Below are positions 17,301-25,953 of a stretch of DNA of 64,000 bases, piece after piece. Source of the DNA: Amorphoplanes friuliensis DSM 7358. GTDB taxonomy: Bacteria > Actinomycetota > Actinomycetes > Mycobacteriales > Micromonosporaceae. The notes below the pieces were generated by a model, which worked only from the letters and a program-made list of their open reading frames with translations, had not been told where the DNA came from and did no database searches. Location: contig NC_022657.1 in the NCBI RefSeq assembly GCF_000494755.1, forward strand, positions 3,076,001 to 3,140,000, read 5' to 3'. Numbering within the stretch: the first letter of the stretch is position 1; each line of letters starts with the position of its first letter. The position numbers were made by a program, and so were the translations under genes.

Positions 17301-19286
17301 CCGAGCAAGACCCAGGCAGCGGTCCGCGAGATCCAGCAACGCCTCTTCGTCGGCAGCGAGATCGGCCAGGGCTACCTGGGCGACGAGGACAACGGTGAGA
17401 TGTCGGCCTGGTCGATCTTCTCGGCTCTCGGCTTCTACCCCCTGTCGCTGGGCAGTGGTGAGTACACCGTCGGCTCGCCGCTGTTCAAGAAGTCCACGGT
17501 GCACCTCGAGAACGGCCGCAAGCTGGTCATCAGCGCTCCGGGCAACAGCACCGACCGCCGGTACATCAGCTCGGCCGAGCTGAACGGCAAGAAGCTACGG
17601 ACCGCGACGCTGCCCGTGGACGCCCTGACCGGCGGTGGCCGGGTCGAGTTCACGATGAGTTCGACACCGACCCGCTGGGGGCAGCGCACCACACCGGCGC
17701 AGCCGCAGCGGACACCCGGCACCGACGCCACCAAGGCGGGCTACGGCGTGCTGAGCGTGTCCGACGGCAGCAGCCTCGCGCCGCTGACCGACGACACCTC
17801 ACGCACCGCCACCACGTTTGCGACAGCGACGCCGGCGATCACCTGGAAGTCGACCAGCGGCGCCGTCACGGTCGGTTCCTACACCCTGACGTCCGGGAGC
17901 ACCGGCAGCGCACCCACCTCCTGGCGGCTGGAGGGCTCCGCCGACGGCACGACCTGGAAGACGCTGGACACCCGCACCGCTGAGGCGTTCCGGTGGCCGA
18001 TGCAGACCCGGCCGTTCCAGATCAGCAGGCCGCGACCGTACAAGGTCTACCGGCTGACGCTCTCCGGTCCGGCACCGGCCACCCTGGCCGAGGTCGAGCT
18101 GCTCGCCGGTCCGGGCTCCACCGGCGAACTTGCGATCACTCCGGCGACCGGTCTGCAGGCGGTGCCCGGGGCGGCCGTGACCACAGCACTGGCCACGGTC
18201 TCGGGCGCGACGAGTGCCACCGCCACCGCGGACTTCCTCGACGGCAAGGGTCCACAACCCGCGACCCTGACGCGTACGCCGCTCGGCACGCAGACGGTCA
18301 GCGCCGAGCACACGTTCCCGAATTCCGGGGAGTATTCGGTGGTCGTGGCCGCATCGGAGGGTAAGTCCAAGGTGAGCACCACGGTGGTGGTCTCGGTGGG
18401 CCGCGATGAAACACTCACGGGTGCCTTCGACTCGGCCTGCATCGGCGACCCTGGTGTCGGCGCCGACTGTGACGCCGGCGGGTGGGCGTTCAACCGCAAG
18501 CTGCTCGCCGACAGCGGACTGGTTCAGGGCAAGACGATCGCGGTGCCGGGCACCGAGCTCACCTTCGACCTGCCGAACGCCACCCCGAAGGGCCTCGACA
18601 ACGCGACCGCGAACGGCCAGACGATCCGTCTGGCCCCCGGGTCCGACGCGACCCAGCTCTCGATCATCGGTACGGCAACACAGGCGACGCAGCACATCAC
18701 GGCCACCCTGCGCTTCAGCGACGGTTCCACCGCACCGGTGGCGATCGACTACGGAGACTGGGTCGGGGCGGCGGGTAATCCGATCAGCGGAAACATCGTG
18801 GTGGGCAAGTCGGCCGGCCGGCTCAACGGCGCGAGTGACAGCGATGGTCAGACCGTCGCCATCTTCTCGACCGCGCCGTACACGATCCCGGCGGGCAAGA
18901 CCCCGGTCTCCCTGGAGCTGCCCACCCAGACCGGTGACCCGAAAGCGGTCGGGCGTGTGCACGTGTTCGCGATCGCCTCGGACGGTCGGCGAACCGCGGA
19001 GAAGGCGCTTTCCGCGACTCCCGTTCCTGTCGGGACCCAGCGGGCCGGCGCCGACTTCACGGCGAAGGTCGCCACCGCGTCAGGTGGCACGGCGACCTAC
19101 ACCGCCCGGATCAACTGGGGAGACGCGACAGCGTTGCAGACGGCGACCGTGACCGTCGACGATGCAGGCCAGGCCACCGTCACCGGCAGCCACCGGTACG
19201 CCCGGCCGGGCAACTACACCGTGGCCGTGACTGTCGACGACGGTGTGACGAGCGCGGTGACAACCACCAGCGTGACCGTCTCCTAG
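14334..19286 (+). CDS. Secreted GH92 alpha-mannosidase with F5/8-type and PKD domains
   Basis: A 1,650-residue secreted exo-alpha-mannosidase. A signal peptide ends near residue 24-30 (APAQAAPA). An F5/8 type C-like carbohydrate module follows (about 70-210). The GH92 catalytic part spans roughly 380-1110, with NGFNFFTPMTDGDSQ, NNGFWDTYRTVWPLY, RWSSPGYSDIMTGTSSDV near 748, HAPFDVDGL near 918 and GDEDNGEMSAWSIFSALGFYP near 1018. A second F5/8-like module sits near 1130-1260, then linker domains and a PKD repeat at the C-terminus. GH92 enzymes trim alpha-mannosides of fungal or plant glycans using calcium. Start ATG 14334 precedes the signal peptide. No sorting motif is seen, so it is probably released. 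Confidence 0.93.
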   Translation: MRSALAIAVVIAGIPLGAAPAQAAPADRPAAPAFQSSFEQADPPSLDSTPFGKQTNVTGRIPPGSLSAFAAGVTASAENPPGETATRLLDGNSGTKWLAFARTAEIVYRFDRPVVATDYAMTSADDVPGRDPKNWTVDGSTDGTTWTPIDTQADQAFSDRRQEKKYKTTNTTAYTSYRLSITLNAGEAITQLADWDLRDGRPGEAPMLATVAGGPASGLNSKPGVGFTGTRALRYGGKHVADGAAAASDVLFDKVGRRLTNRSELSYLIFPEGSGDLAVPSSWVALDLVLDNGSKLSTRNRVVDSNGFGVSARDHGQQKSLFENQWNAIHIDLSSLAGRTVEKVLLSYDYPGGKASTVFSGWVDDVRIGTRAPGIDGSNRLNYVDTRRGTLSSSAYSRGTNVPATAWPNGFNFFTPMTDGDSQGTLYEYQRANNADNLPTLEAIGISHEPSIWMGDRNQLGIMPSLSATPTGDLAARALPFRHADEIARPDLYSVKFQNGLTTQVTPTDHGGVYRFQFPGTTGSVVVDRVGGSASLNVAADGVVSGWVDGGNGSGISRMFVYGAFDTTPTTVGTATGGRTDARYASFATKPGQEVLLRLATSFISLDQAHRNLDLEVTGKSFSAVNRAAAVAWNDRLDVIDVEGATQNQLVTLYSNLYRLNLYPNSQFENTGTAAAPKYQHASPVAPQTGAATGTTTNAKIVDGKIYVNNGFWDTYRTVWPLYSLLYPKLAAELVDGFVQQYREGGWIARWSSPGYSDIMTGTSSDVAFADAYLNGALPTATALEAYDAALKNATAVSPSNNVGRKSLDKSIFLGYTPDSQGESVSWGLEGYINDHGIGLMAAELAKDRKTPAARRHQLTEESAYFLDRAKNYVQMFDPKTGFFRPKTAAGAVAGGANFDPTAWWGPYTETNGWNFAFHAPFDVDGLESLYGGSAGLVKKLDQFFATPETGGGGTIHEMVEARAVRMGQLGMSNQPSHHIPYLYAAAGEPSKTQAAVREIQQRLFVGSEIGQGYLGDEDNGEMSAWSIFSALGFYPLSLGSGEYTVGSPLFKKSTVHLENGRKLVISAPGNSTDRRYISSAELNGKKLRTATLPVDALTGGGRVEFTMSSTPTRWGQRTTPAQPQRTPGTDATKAGYGVLSVSDGSSLAPLTDDTSRTATTFATATPAITWKSTSGAVTVGSYTLTSGSTGSAPTSWRLEGSADGTTWKTLDTRTAEAFRWPMQTRPFQISRPRPYKVYRLTLSGPAPATLAEVELLAGPGSTGELAITPATGLQAVPGAAVTTALATVSGATSATATADFLDGKGPQPATLTRTPLGTQTVSAEHTFPNSGEYSVVVAASEGKSKVSTTVVVSVGRDETLTGAFDSACIGDPGVGADCDAGGWAFNRKLLADSGLVQGKTIAVPGTELTFDLPNATPKGLDNATANGQTIRLAPGSDATQLSIIGTATQATQHITATLRFSDGSTAPVAIDYGDWVGAAGNPISGNIVVGKSAGRLNGASDSDGQTVAIFSTAPYTIPAGKTPVSLELPTQTGDPKAVGRVHVFAIASDGRRTAEKALSATPVPVGTQRAGADFTAKVATASGGTATYTARINWGDATALQTATVTVDDAGQATVTGSHRYARPGNYTVAVTVDDGVTSAVTTTSVTVS

Positions 19287-19297
19287 GTAACCAGCGG

Positions 19298-19328
19298 CTG
19301 TGGGCGGGCACCTGGTGCCCGCCCACAG
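19298..19328 (+). terminator. Strong hairpin after the GH92 gene
   Basis: CTGTGGGCGGGCACC and its complement GTGCCCGCCCACAG form a nearly perfect palindrome of about 14 pairs around a three-base loop, starting 12 bases after the mannosidase stop. There is no T run, as is common for actinobacterial terminators. Confidence 0.75.
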
Positions 19329-19390
19329 CTGTCCTCGGCGATAACGTTTTTCCGGTTCCGGAAGCAGAACCGGTCGTACGGGCGGACGTC

Positions 19391-19407
19391 CTTAGCCACT
19401 GGTTAAG
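19391..19407 (+). promoter_or_regulatory. Palindrome upstream of the GH128 gene
   Basis: CTTAGCCACTGGTTAAG is a 17-base palindrome with seven of eight matching pairs, 52 bases before the ATG of the GH128 gene. A second inverted repeat, CCGGTTC (19352-19358) with GAACCGG (19367-19373), lies just upstream. Either could be an operator; the binding protein is unknown. Confidence 0.4.
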
Positions 19408-19458
19408 TTCGTTGCGGCACTACGGTGTGTGGCGATTTGCCGGGCTAGGTTCCTGGTC

Positions 19459-20736
19459 ATGTCAGCATTGCGTTCCCGGCGGCGGGTCCTGGCCGTCGCC
19501 GTTTCAGCCACCGTTGTCGCCGGTCTCGGCGTTCTGGGCATCACCACCGCGATGGCGGCGGATGCCGGGCCGATCAAGGGCCTCGGCGGCAAGTGTGTCG
19601 ACGTCGCGGGGGCCAATTCGGCCAACGGGACGGCCGTGCAGCTCTGGGACTGCAACGGCACCGGGGCGCAGCGCTGGACCGTGGACGGTCAGCAGATCCA
19701 GGCTCTCGGGAAGTGCCTCGATGTCACGGCGGCGTCCGCTGCCGACGGTGCCAAGGTCCAGCTGTACGCGTGCAACAACAGCGGCGCGCAGAAGTGGTCC
19801 GCGCAGGGCGGCCGGCTGGTGAACGCCGGGTCCGGGAAGTGTCTGGACGCGACCGGGCAGAGTTCGGCCAGCGGCACCCGGTTGCAGATCTGGACGTGCA
19901 CCGGTGCGGCGGGTCAGACCTGGCAGGTGCCCGGGGCCACCACGGCACCGACCACCGCGGCGCCTACGGCCACTCAGCCCCCAGCCACTCAGCCGCCCGC
20001 CACCGGCGTCAAGAAGAAGGGTGTCAGCAGCTGGGAGTTCGCCGGCGTGGCCGGAGGCGTGAAGGACGTCGGCGCCGGCTGGTACTACAACTGGGGCACC
20101 AACAACGACAAGATGCCCGCCGACGCCGAGTTCGTGCCGATGATCTGGGACGAGACGGTCGTGACCGCGGCCAACCTTGCCAAGGTCAAGACCGAGGGCA
20201 CCACGCTGCTCGGCTTCAACGAGCCCGACCTGAACGAGCAGGCGAAGATGCCCGTTCAGCAGGCGCTCGACCTGTGGCCGCAGCTGCAGGGGACCGGGAT
20301 GCGGCTGGGCAGCCCGGCCGTGGCGTACGGCGGCGACACCCCGGGTGGCTGGCTGGACCAGTTCATGACCGGTGCCCGCCAGCGCAACCTCAAGGTCGAC
20401 TTCATCACCCTGCACTGGTACGGCTCGGACTTCAGCGACGCCGCCGTCGGCCAGTTCATGGGCTACGTCAAGGCCGTGCACGACCGTTACCAGCTGCCGA
20501 TCTGGGTCACCGAGTTCGGCCTGATGAACTTCTCCGGTACCCCGAAGTTCCCGAACACCGCGCAGATCACAGCCTTCATCCGCAATGCCACGGCACAGCT
20601 GCAGAGCGCCCCGTACGTCGAGCGGTACGCCTGGTTCTCGCTGCCCGCCGTGGGTGACTCCGTCGACTACGGGCTGTACCGCGACGCCACCACACCCACC
20701 GAGGCGGGTAAGGCGTACCGGTCGGCAGGCTCCTGA
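19459..20736 (+). CDS. Secreted GH128 beta-1,3-glucanase with CBM13 lectin domain
   Basis: A 425-residue secreted glycosidase. The signal peptide runs to about residue 31 (GITTAMAADA). A ricin-type CBM13 beta-trefoil (about 35-160) shows three repeats with the KCLDV/QLWDCN/AQRW pattern. A Pro-Thr linker leads to a GH128 (Asl1-like glycoside hydrolase) domain starting with KKGVSSWEF near 187. The likely acid/base Glu is in GFNEPDL (about 255) and the nucleophile Glu in WVTEFG (about 352). GH128 enzymes cleave beta-1,3-glucan. The frame is open from 19429, but ATG 19459 begins the signal peptide. It ends four bases from the convergent dxs stop. Confidence 0.88.
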   Translation: MSALRSRRRVLAVAVSATVVAGLGVLGITTAMAADAGPIKGLGGKCVDVAGANSANGTAVQLWDCNGTGAQRWTVDGQQIQALGKCLDVTAASAADGAKVQLYACNNSGAQKWSAQGGRLVNAGSGKCLDATGQSSASGTRLQIWTCTGAAGQTWQVPGATTAPTTAAPTATQPPATQPPATGVKKKGVSSWEFAGVAGGVKDVGAGWYYNWGTNNDKMPADAEFVPMIWDETVVTAANLAKVKTEGTTLLGFNEPDLNEQAKMPVQQALDLWPQLQGTGMRLGSPAVAYGGDTPGGWLDQFMTGARQRNLKVDFITLHWYGSDFSDAAVGQFMGYVKAVHDRYQLPIWVTEFGLMNFSGTPKFPNTAQITAFIRNATAQLQSAPYVERYAWFSLPAVGDSVDYGLYRDATTPTEAGKAYRSAGS

Positions 20737-20740
20737 GAGG

Positions 20741-22666
20741 TCAGTCGCGACCGATGCTGGACCGAACGGGCTGGTCGGAAGTTGACAGCCCTTCGGTCCA
20801 GCGCTGTACGCGCTCGGTGATGTCGGCGGCCGTCAGGCCGATCTCGGCGAGGATCTCGGCGCGCGTGCCGTGGTCGATCCACTGCACCGGCACACCCAGG
20901 TCACGCAGCGGCACATCCAGCTCGTGGTCGCGCAGCAGCTTGGCGACCGCGTCACCGATGCCACCGTTGCGGACCCCGTCCTCGACGGTCACGACGAGCC
21001 GGTGCGCACCGGCGAGCCCGACCAGCTCGACCGGGACCGGGCGCACCCAGAGCGGGTTGACAACCGTGACGCCGATGCCGCGTTTCTCCAGCTCAGCCGC
21101 CACCTGTACGCCCAGCTGAGCGAACCGTCCCACCGTGACCAGCAGGACGTCCTTGCGTTCAGGCGTTTCGGCGAGCACGTCGACACTGCCGACCCGGCGC
21201 AGCGCCGGCACCGTGGCGGGCACCGATCCGCTCGGGAAGCGCACCACGGTCGGGCCGTCGCTGATCGCCACCGCCTCGCGCAGCGACGTCCGCAGGGTCT
21301 CGGCGTCGCGGGGCGCGGCCACGCGCAGACCCGGCACGACACCGAGGAGGGACATGTCCCAGATGCCGTAGTGACTCGGCCCGTCCGGCCCGGTGACTCC
21401 GGCCCGGTCGAGGACAAACGTCACGGGCAGCCGGTGCAGCGCCACGTCCAGCAGCACCTGGTCGAACGCCCGGTTGAGGAACGTCGCGTAGATCGCCACG
21501 ACCGGGTGCAGACCGGCCAGCGCGAGCCCGGCAGCGGACGTGGTCGCATGCTGCTCGGCGATACCGACATCAAAGGCCCGATCCGGGTACGCGGCGGCCA
21601 GCGCGTCGATGCCCGTCGACTCCGGCATGGCCGCGGTGATGCCGACGATGTCCGGCCGTTCACCGGCGAGCGCCACCAGCTCGTCGGCGAACACCTTGGT
21701 CCACTTGAGGCTGGGCGCGGCCAGCTGCCTGCCCGTCTCCGGGTCGAACGCCCCCGGCGCGTGCAGCCGGTCGGCCTCGTCCTGCTCGGCCGGCGCGTAG
21801 CCGCGACCCTTCTGCGTCACCGCGTGCACGATGACCGGGCCGCCGTAACCCTTCGCCCGGGCGAGCGCCGACTCCATCGCGGCCAGATCGTGCCCGTCGA
21901 CCGGCCCGAAATACTTGATCCCGAGGTCCTCGAACATCGCCTGCGGCGCCACGGCATCCTTGATGCCCCTCTTGGCCGCGTGCAGAGCGCCGAACAACGG
22001 CTTGCCGACCAGCGGCGTCTTCCCGAGCGTGTCCTTGATCAGCTCAAGCCCTTTTTCGTACCCCGGGCTGAGCCGCAACGACGCCAGATGATCCGCGAGC
22101 CCGCCGACGGTCGGCGCGTACGACCGGCCGTTGTCGTTGACGATGATGACCAGCGGATTGCGGGTGGCAGCGATGTTGTTGAGCGCCTCCCAGCACATCC
22201 CACCCGTGAGGGCCCCGTCCCCGACCACCGCGACGACGTGCCGTGCCTCACCCCGCAACGCGTACGCCTTGGCCATGCCGTCGGCGTAGGACAGCGCCGT
22301 GGACGCGTGACAGTTCTCGACGAGGTCGTGCTCGCTCTCCGCCCGGCTCGGATAACCCGTGAGCCCGCCCCGCCGCTTCAGCCGGTCGAAACCCTCCTGC
22401 CGCCCGGTCACCATCTTGTGCACGTAGGCCTGGTGCCCGGTGTCGAAGATGAACCTGTCACGCGGGCTGTCGAAGACCCGGTGCATCGCCAGCGTGAGCT
22501 CGACCACGCCCAGGTTCGGACCGATGTGACCACCGGTACGCGCCACCTTGGCGATCAGAAAAGCCCTGATCTCGGCCCCGAGCGCGGTCATCTGCTCGGC
22601 ATCCAGACCCTTCAGATCCTGAGGTCCCCGGATCGTGCCCAGCAGATCCTGCCCGCGCTCACTCAT
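20741..22666 (-). CDS. dxs: 1-deoxy-D-xylulose-5-phosphate synthase
   Basis: A 641-residue thiamine-diphosphate enzyme that condenses pyruvate and glyceraldehyde 3-phosphate, the first step of the MEP isoprenoid pathway. The sequence shows [21 protein letters not shown] at the N-terminus, the ThDP motif [16 protein letters not shown], the SYAPTVGGL loop, the DGHD hinge, [16 protein letters not shown] with the catalytic Glu, and [15 protein letters not shown]. Length and order match the family. Transcribed alone; it is not next to other isoprenoid genes. Because high-GC actinomycetes often carry two dxs copies, this may not be the only one in the genome. Confidence 0.97.
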   Translation of the reverse strand: MSERGQDLLGTIRGPQDLKGLDAEQMTALGAEIRAFLIAKVARTGGHIGPNLGVVELTLAMHRVFDSPRDRFIFDTGHQAYVHKMVTGRQEGFDRLKRRGGLTGYPSRAESEHDLVENCHASTALSYADGMAKAYALRGEARHVVAVVGDGALTGGMCWEALNNIAATRNPLVIIVNDNGRSYAPTVGGLADHLASLRLSPGYEKGLELIKDTLGKTPLVGKPLFGALHAAKRGIKDAVAPQAMFEDLGIKYFGPVDGHDLAAMESALARAKGYGGPVIVHAVTQKGRGYAPAEQDEADRLHAPGAFDPETGRQLAAPSLKWTKVFADELVALAGERPDIVGITAAMPESTGIDALAAAYPDRAFDVGIAEQHATTSAAGLALAGLHPVVAIYATFLNRAFDQVLLDVALHRLPVTFVLDRAGVTGPDGPSHYGIWDMSLLGVVPGLRVAAPRDAETLRTSLREAVAISDGPTVVRFPSGSVPATVPALRRVGSVDVLAETPERKDVLLVTVGRFAQLGVQVAAELEKRGIGVTVVNPLWVRPVPVELVGLAGAHRLVVTVEDGVRNGGIGDAVAKLLRDHELDVPLRDLGVPVQWIDHGTRAEILAEIGLTAADITERVQRWTEGLSTSDQPVRSSIGRD

Positions 22667-22716
22667 GCCCGAAGCTTATCCACCGCCCGCCCGTCGCCGG
22701 CGCAGGCGGATCTCGG

Positions 22717-23286
22717 TCAGCGGACGGTGACCTGACCCAGAGCCAGGTGGAAGCGGTTGTAGGTGCCCAGGTCCGCCACGACGGTGAAGCCGAGGCGGTG
22801 CAACAGGGCTTCGCTCGGCCGGTTGCCGTGGGTCACGCCGGCGAAGACGTCGGTGGCGCCGTGCACCGCGCGTGCGTGGTCGAGCAGCGCGCCGACCGCT
22901 GCGCCGGCGTAGCCGTTGCCGGTGGCGTCCTCGCTGAGCCAGTAGCCGAGGCCGAAGCGCGGCGGGTCCACCGGGATGAGGTCTGCTCGTCCGATCAGCC
23001 GCCCGTGCAGGAAAACACCGAAACGGAACTGTGCCCCGTCCTGGCCGGCCAGGCTCTCCGTGACCTCGTCGGCCGTGGCGGCGACCTCGTCCTGGTAGTC
23101 GCCGTGCCTGGTCAGGTGCCCGGCGTTGGCCTGCACCAGGGCGTAGTAATCGGCGGCATCCGACGGGGCGAGCTGACGCAGGTGCAGACCGGCTCTCGAA
23201 GTTTCCAGCACCCGCGGATACAAGCGCACAGCGATCGACGATCGCAACTGCATTTCGGGCCGGGGAGGTACTCCCGGTACACCCAT
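22717..23286 (-). CDS. GNAT-family N-acetyltransferase (RimJ/RimL type)
   Basis: A 189-residue acetyltransferase of the RimJ/RimL branch, which uses acetyl-CoA to modify ribosomal proteins, antibiotics or small amines. Visible features are LHLRQLAPSDAADYYALVQAN at the start of the domain, FGVFLHGRLIGRADLI, the WLSEDATGNGYAGAAVGALLDHA acetyl-CoA loop, and HGNRPSEALLHRLGFTVV near the end. Two starts are possible: ATG 23286, with GGGGAAG nine bases upstream, or ATG 23253 directly before the domain without a ribosome site; I prefer 23286. The frame stays open far upstream but that part is antisense to the transporter gene and not coding. Confidence 0.85.
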   Translation of the reverse strand: MGVPGVPPRPEMQLRSSIAVRLYPRVLETSRAGLHLRQLAPSDAADYYALVQANAGHLTRHGDYQDEVAATADEVTESLAGQDGAQFRFGVFLHGRLIGRADLIPVDPPRFGLGYWLSEDATGNGYAGAAVGALLDHARAVHGATDVFAGVTHGNRPSEALLHRLGFTVVADLGTYNRFHLALGQVTVR

Positions 23287-23328
23287 CGTCGGTGACTTCC
23301 CCGGGGCGGCGGGTGGCGGTGTGCTGGG

Positions 23329-24549
23329 GTGGTGACTTTGACCGTCGATTCTCCGCAAAACCTTGATCGGGCGCGCCTCACCTCGGGTCTGGTCGCCACG
23401 GTGATCTTCCTGACCGCCATCGCTCCGCTGGCCACCGACATGTACGTGCCGGCGTTTCCGCGGGTTGCCGGTGATCTGGCGGGGACCGCGACCCAGGTGC
23501 AGTTGACCTTGACCACGTTCTTCGTCGGCATGGCCCTGGGGCAGTTGGTCGGCGGCCCGGTGTCGGACCAGCGTGGCCGGCGCCGTCCGCTGCTCGCGGC
23601 ACTCGTGCTGATGGCCGCCGCCTCGGTCGTGTGCGCGCTCACCCCGTCGATCGGTGTGCTGATGGCCGCCCGGTTCGTGCAGGGTTTCACCGGTGGCTGG
23701 GCGATGGTGATCGGCCGGGCGGTGATCGTCGACCTGGCGACCGGCGCCCGGCTGATCCGCGTACTGAATGTTGTTGCCGGTGTGGGTGGTATCGCTCCGA
23801 TCGCGGGTCCGTTGCTCGGTGCGGTCATCCTGCAGTTGTCGCACTGGCGGGTGTCGTTCTGGGTCGTGGCGGCGCTGGGCCTGGTGATGGTCGTCGCGGT
23901 GCTGGTCGCGGTGCCCGAGTCGCTGCCGCCCGAGCGGCGTCACGGCGGTGGTCTGCGGGCCTTCGCGGTGGCCGGGCGACTCGTGCTGGCCAACCGTCGT
24001 TACGTCGGCTATCTGCTGGTCAGCGGGTCGGCGATGGGTGCGCTGTTCGCCTACGTGGCCACCTCGGCGTTTGTGCTGCAGTCGATGAACGGCCTGTCGC
24101 CGATGATGTACTCCGCCGACTTCGCCGCCAACGCCGCCGGCATGACCGTCGCCGCACTGGTCGCCGCCCGGCTGGCCGGACGCGTCGCGACCCGCAAGGT
24201 CATCCTCACCGGTCAGGTGGCGGCGCTCGCGGCGGGTGTGGCGATGCTGGCCGGCGCGATCTGGTTCGGTACGCCGTTGCTGCTCGCCGTGGTGTGCTTC
24301 CTGGTGTTGATGACCGCCCAGGGGCTCATCGGCCCCAACGGTGGTGCGCTCGCTTCCGCCGAGGTGCCCGAGCATCCGGGTACCGGGTCGGCGATCCTCG
24401 GTTTTGTCCAGTGGGTGGCTGCCGGCACCATCGCCCCGATCGCCGGTCTCGGCGGCGAGCACACCGCCGTGCCGATGGCGCTGCTCATGATCGCCGGCGC
24501 CGTCCTGTCCATGATCGGCCTGCTCGTTCTCGCCCGGCCGGCCCGATGA
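23329..24549 (+). CDS. Bcr/CflA-family MFS drug exporter
   Basis: A 406-residue, 12-helix major facilitator of the Bcr/CflA drug-resistance branch. The branch signature TDMYVPAFPRVAGDL lies in TM1, motif A appears as GGPVSDQRGRRRPLL after TM2, and motif C-like GVGGIAPIAGPLLG is in TM5. These proton-coupled exporters remove bicyclomycin, chloramphenicol or amino-acid-derived compounds. The gene starts at tandem GTG codons (23329 and 23332) with only weak ribosome-site complementarity. It is divergent from the acetyltransferase gene with about 40 bases between the two, so both may share one short promoter region. Substrate is unassigned. Confidence 0.88.
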   Translation: MVTLTVDSPQNLDRARLTSGLVATVIFLTAIAPLATDMYVPAFPRVAGDLAGTATQVQLTLTTFFVGMALGQLVGGPVSDQRGRRRPLLAALVLMAAASVVCALTPSIGVLMAARFVQGFTGGWAMVIGRAVIVDLATGARLIRVLNVVAGVGGIAPIAGPLLGAVILQLSHWRVSFWVVAALGLVMVVAVLVAVPESLPPERRHGGGLRAFAVAGRLVLANRRYVGYLLVSGSAMGALFAYVATSAFVLQSMNGLSPMMYSADFAANAAGMTVAALVAARLAGRVATRKVILTGQVAALAAGVAMLAGAIWFGTPLLLAVVCFLVLMTAQGLIGPNGGALASAEVPEHPGTGSAILGFVQWVAAGTIAPIAGLGGEHTAVPMALLMIAGAVLSMIGLLVLARPAR

Positions 24550-24612
24550 GCACCAGGTGAAACCGGGGCAACGGAACGATGGTTGTCTCTGTCCGGATGG
24601 GTACATAGCGTC

Positions 24613-24634
24613 AACCTGATCGAATCACCAGGTT
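24613..24634 (+). promoter_or_regulatory. Inverted repeat before the sugar ABC operon
   Basis: AACCTG (24613-24618) and CAGGTT (24629-24634) form an inverted repeat ending just before the GGAGG ribosome site of the binding-protein gene. It could be an operator or an RNA hairpin affecting translation start. Confidence 0.35.
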
Positions 24635-24645
24635 CGGAGGTCGTC

Positions 24646-25953
24646 GTGCCGCTACGTCCACCAGCGGCCTCAGCGCGATCGAGGCCGGCGCTCCGCCATC
24701 GCCCCCATCCCTCCTCAATGCTGCTGGTCCTCGCCCTGCTGGCGGGATCCGCACTGGCCGGTTGTTCGTCCGACAACCGCACCACGATCACGTTCTTCCA
24801 GTTCAAGGCCGAGGCTCAGCAGTACTTCCAGCAGCTCGCGGCGCAGTTCGAGCGGGCCAACCCCGACATCCGGGTGGTCGTCGACAACCCGGCCGACCCC
24901 GAGACCGCGCTGCGGACCCGTCTGGTCAAGAACGACGTCCCGGACGTGATGACGTTGAACGGCAACGGCACGTTCGGCGAGTTCGCCAGCGCGAAGATCT
25001 TCCGCGACTTCCGGGACGATCCGGTGCTGGCCGACGTCAATCCGGCGTACCTGTCCGTGACCGGCAGCCTCGGCGCCGGCTCGAAGGGTGAGGTCAACGG
25101 CGTGCCGTTCGCCGCCAACGCCAGCGGGCTGCTCTACAACAAGGAGCTCTTCGCCGAGCAGGGTGTGGCGGTGCCGACCACGTTCGACGAGCTCATCGCG
25201 GCGGCGAAGAAGTTCCAGGCCGCGGGCATCACCCCGTTCTACGGCACGCTCGCCGACGCCTGGACCGCCCAGTCCCCGCTCGCCCCGCTCTCCGCGCAGT
25301 TGCAACCGGCCGACTTCTTCCAGCAGCGGTTCGAGGGCCGGACGACGTTCGCGGAGGGCTGGCGCAGCACGGCCGCCGAACTGGCCGAGCTGTATCGCTA
25401 CACCCAGCCCGACCCGCTGTCGAAGGGCTACGAGGACGGCACCGCCGCGTTCGCCCGGGGTGAGTCGGCGATGCTGCTGCTGGGCAGTTACGCCGTGCCG
25501 CAGATCCGCGACGGCAAGCCCGGCTTCACGGTGGCCAGCATGGCCTTGCCGGCCACGAACGATCCGGCGAAGACGTCGCTGGTCTCCGGGGTGGACGTGG
25601 TCCTCACGGCCTCCCGGAACGGTGCGCATCCGGCCGAGTCGAGCAAGTTCATCAACTTCCTGATGGGCACCAAGGTCATGCAGGACTACTGCGCCGCGCA
25701 GGTGGCCATCCCGACGTTGAAAGGGCTGACCAACGACGATCCGGCGCTGACGGGCGTGCAGAGCTACATCCGGTCCGGTCGCATCGTCGGCTTCACCGAT
25801 CACCAGTTCATCCAGGCCATCCCGCTGGGTCCGCTGCTCCAGGAATTCCTGATCACCGGGGACGAGAACACGTTCCTGCGCAAACTCGACAGCGACTGGG
25901 ACAAGGTCGCCAAACGACGGACGTGGGGGCTGGGAGCGGTGATCAAGTCATGA
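24646..25953 (+). CDS. Sugar ABC transporter substrate-binding lipoprotein
   Basis: A 435-residue extracellular solute-binding protein (family 1) that delivers a sugar to the two permeases encoded next. A lipoprotein signal runs to the lipobox LAGC with Cys near residue 40. The mature part shows TITFFQFKAEAQQYFQQLAAQFERANPDI, the DVMTLNGNG strand, FAANASGLLYNKELF and a FARGESAMLLLGSY lobe, all typical of family 1 binding proteins. GTG 24646 is chosen because GGAGG lies five bases upstream; the frame is open to 24583. The stop overlaps the first permease as ATGA. No ATPase gene is present, so a shared MsiK-type ATPase probably energises the system. Confidence 0.9.
   Translation: MPLRPPAASARSRPALRHRPHPSSMLLVLALLAGSALAGCSSDNRTTITFFQFKAEAQQYFQQLAAQFERANPDIRVVVDNPADPETALRTRLVKNDVPDVMTLNGNGTFGEFASAKIFRDFRDDPVLADVNPAYLSVTGSLGAGSKGEVNGVPFAANASGLLYNKELFAEQGVAVPTTFDELIAAAKKFQAAGITPFYGTLADAWTAQSPLAPLSAQLQPADFFQQRFEGRTTFAEGWRSTAAELAELYRYTQPDPLSKGYEDGTAAFARGESAMLLLGSYAVPQIRDGKPGFTVASMALPATNDPAKTSLVSGVDVVLTASRNGAHPAESSKFINFLMGTKVMQDYCAAQVAIPTLKGLTNDDPALTGVQSYIRSGRIVGFTDHQFIQAIPLGPLLQEFLITGDENTFLRKLDSDWDKVAKRRTWGLGAVIKS

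Noticed and set aside
23287..24606. Upstream extension of the acetyltransferase frame
   Set aside because: The frame is open for 440 codons but runs antisense to the MFS gene with glutamine- and histidine-rich low-complexity sequence; only the C-terminal 189 residues form a GNAT domain.
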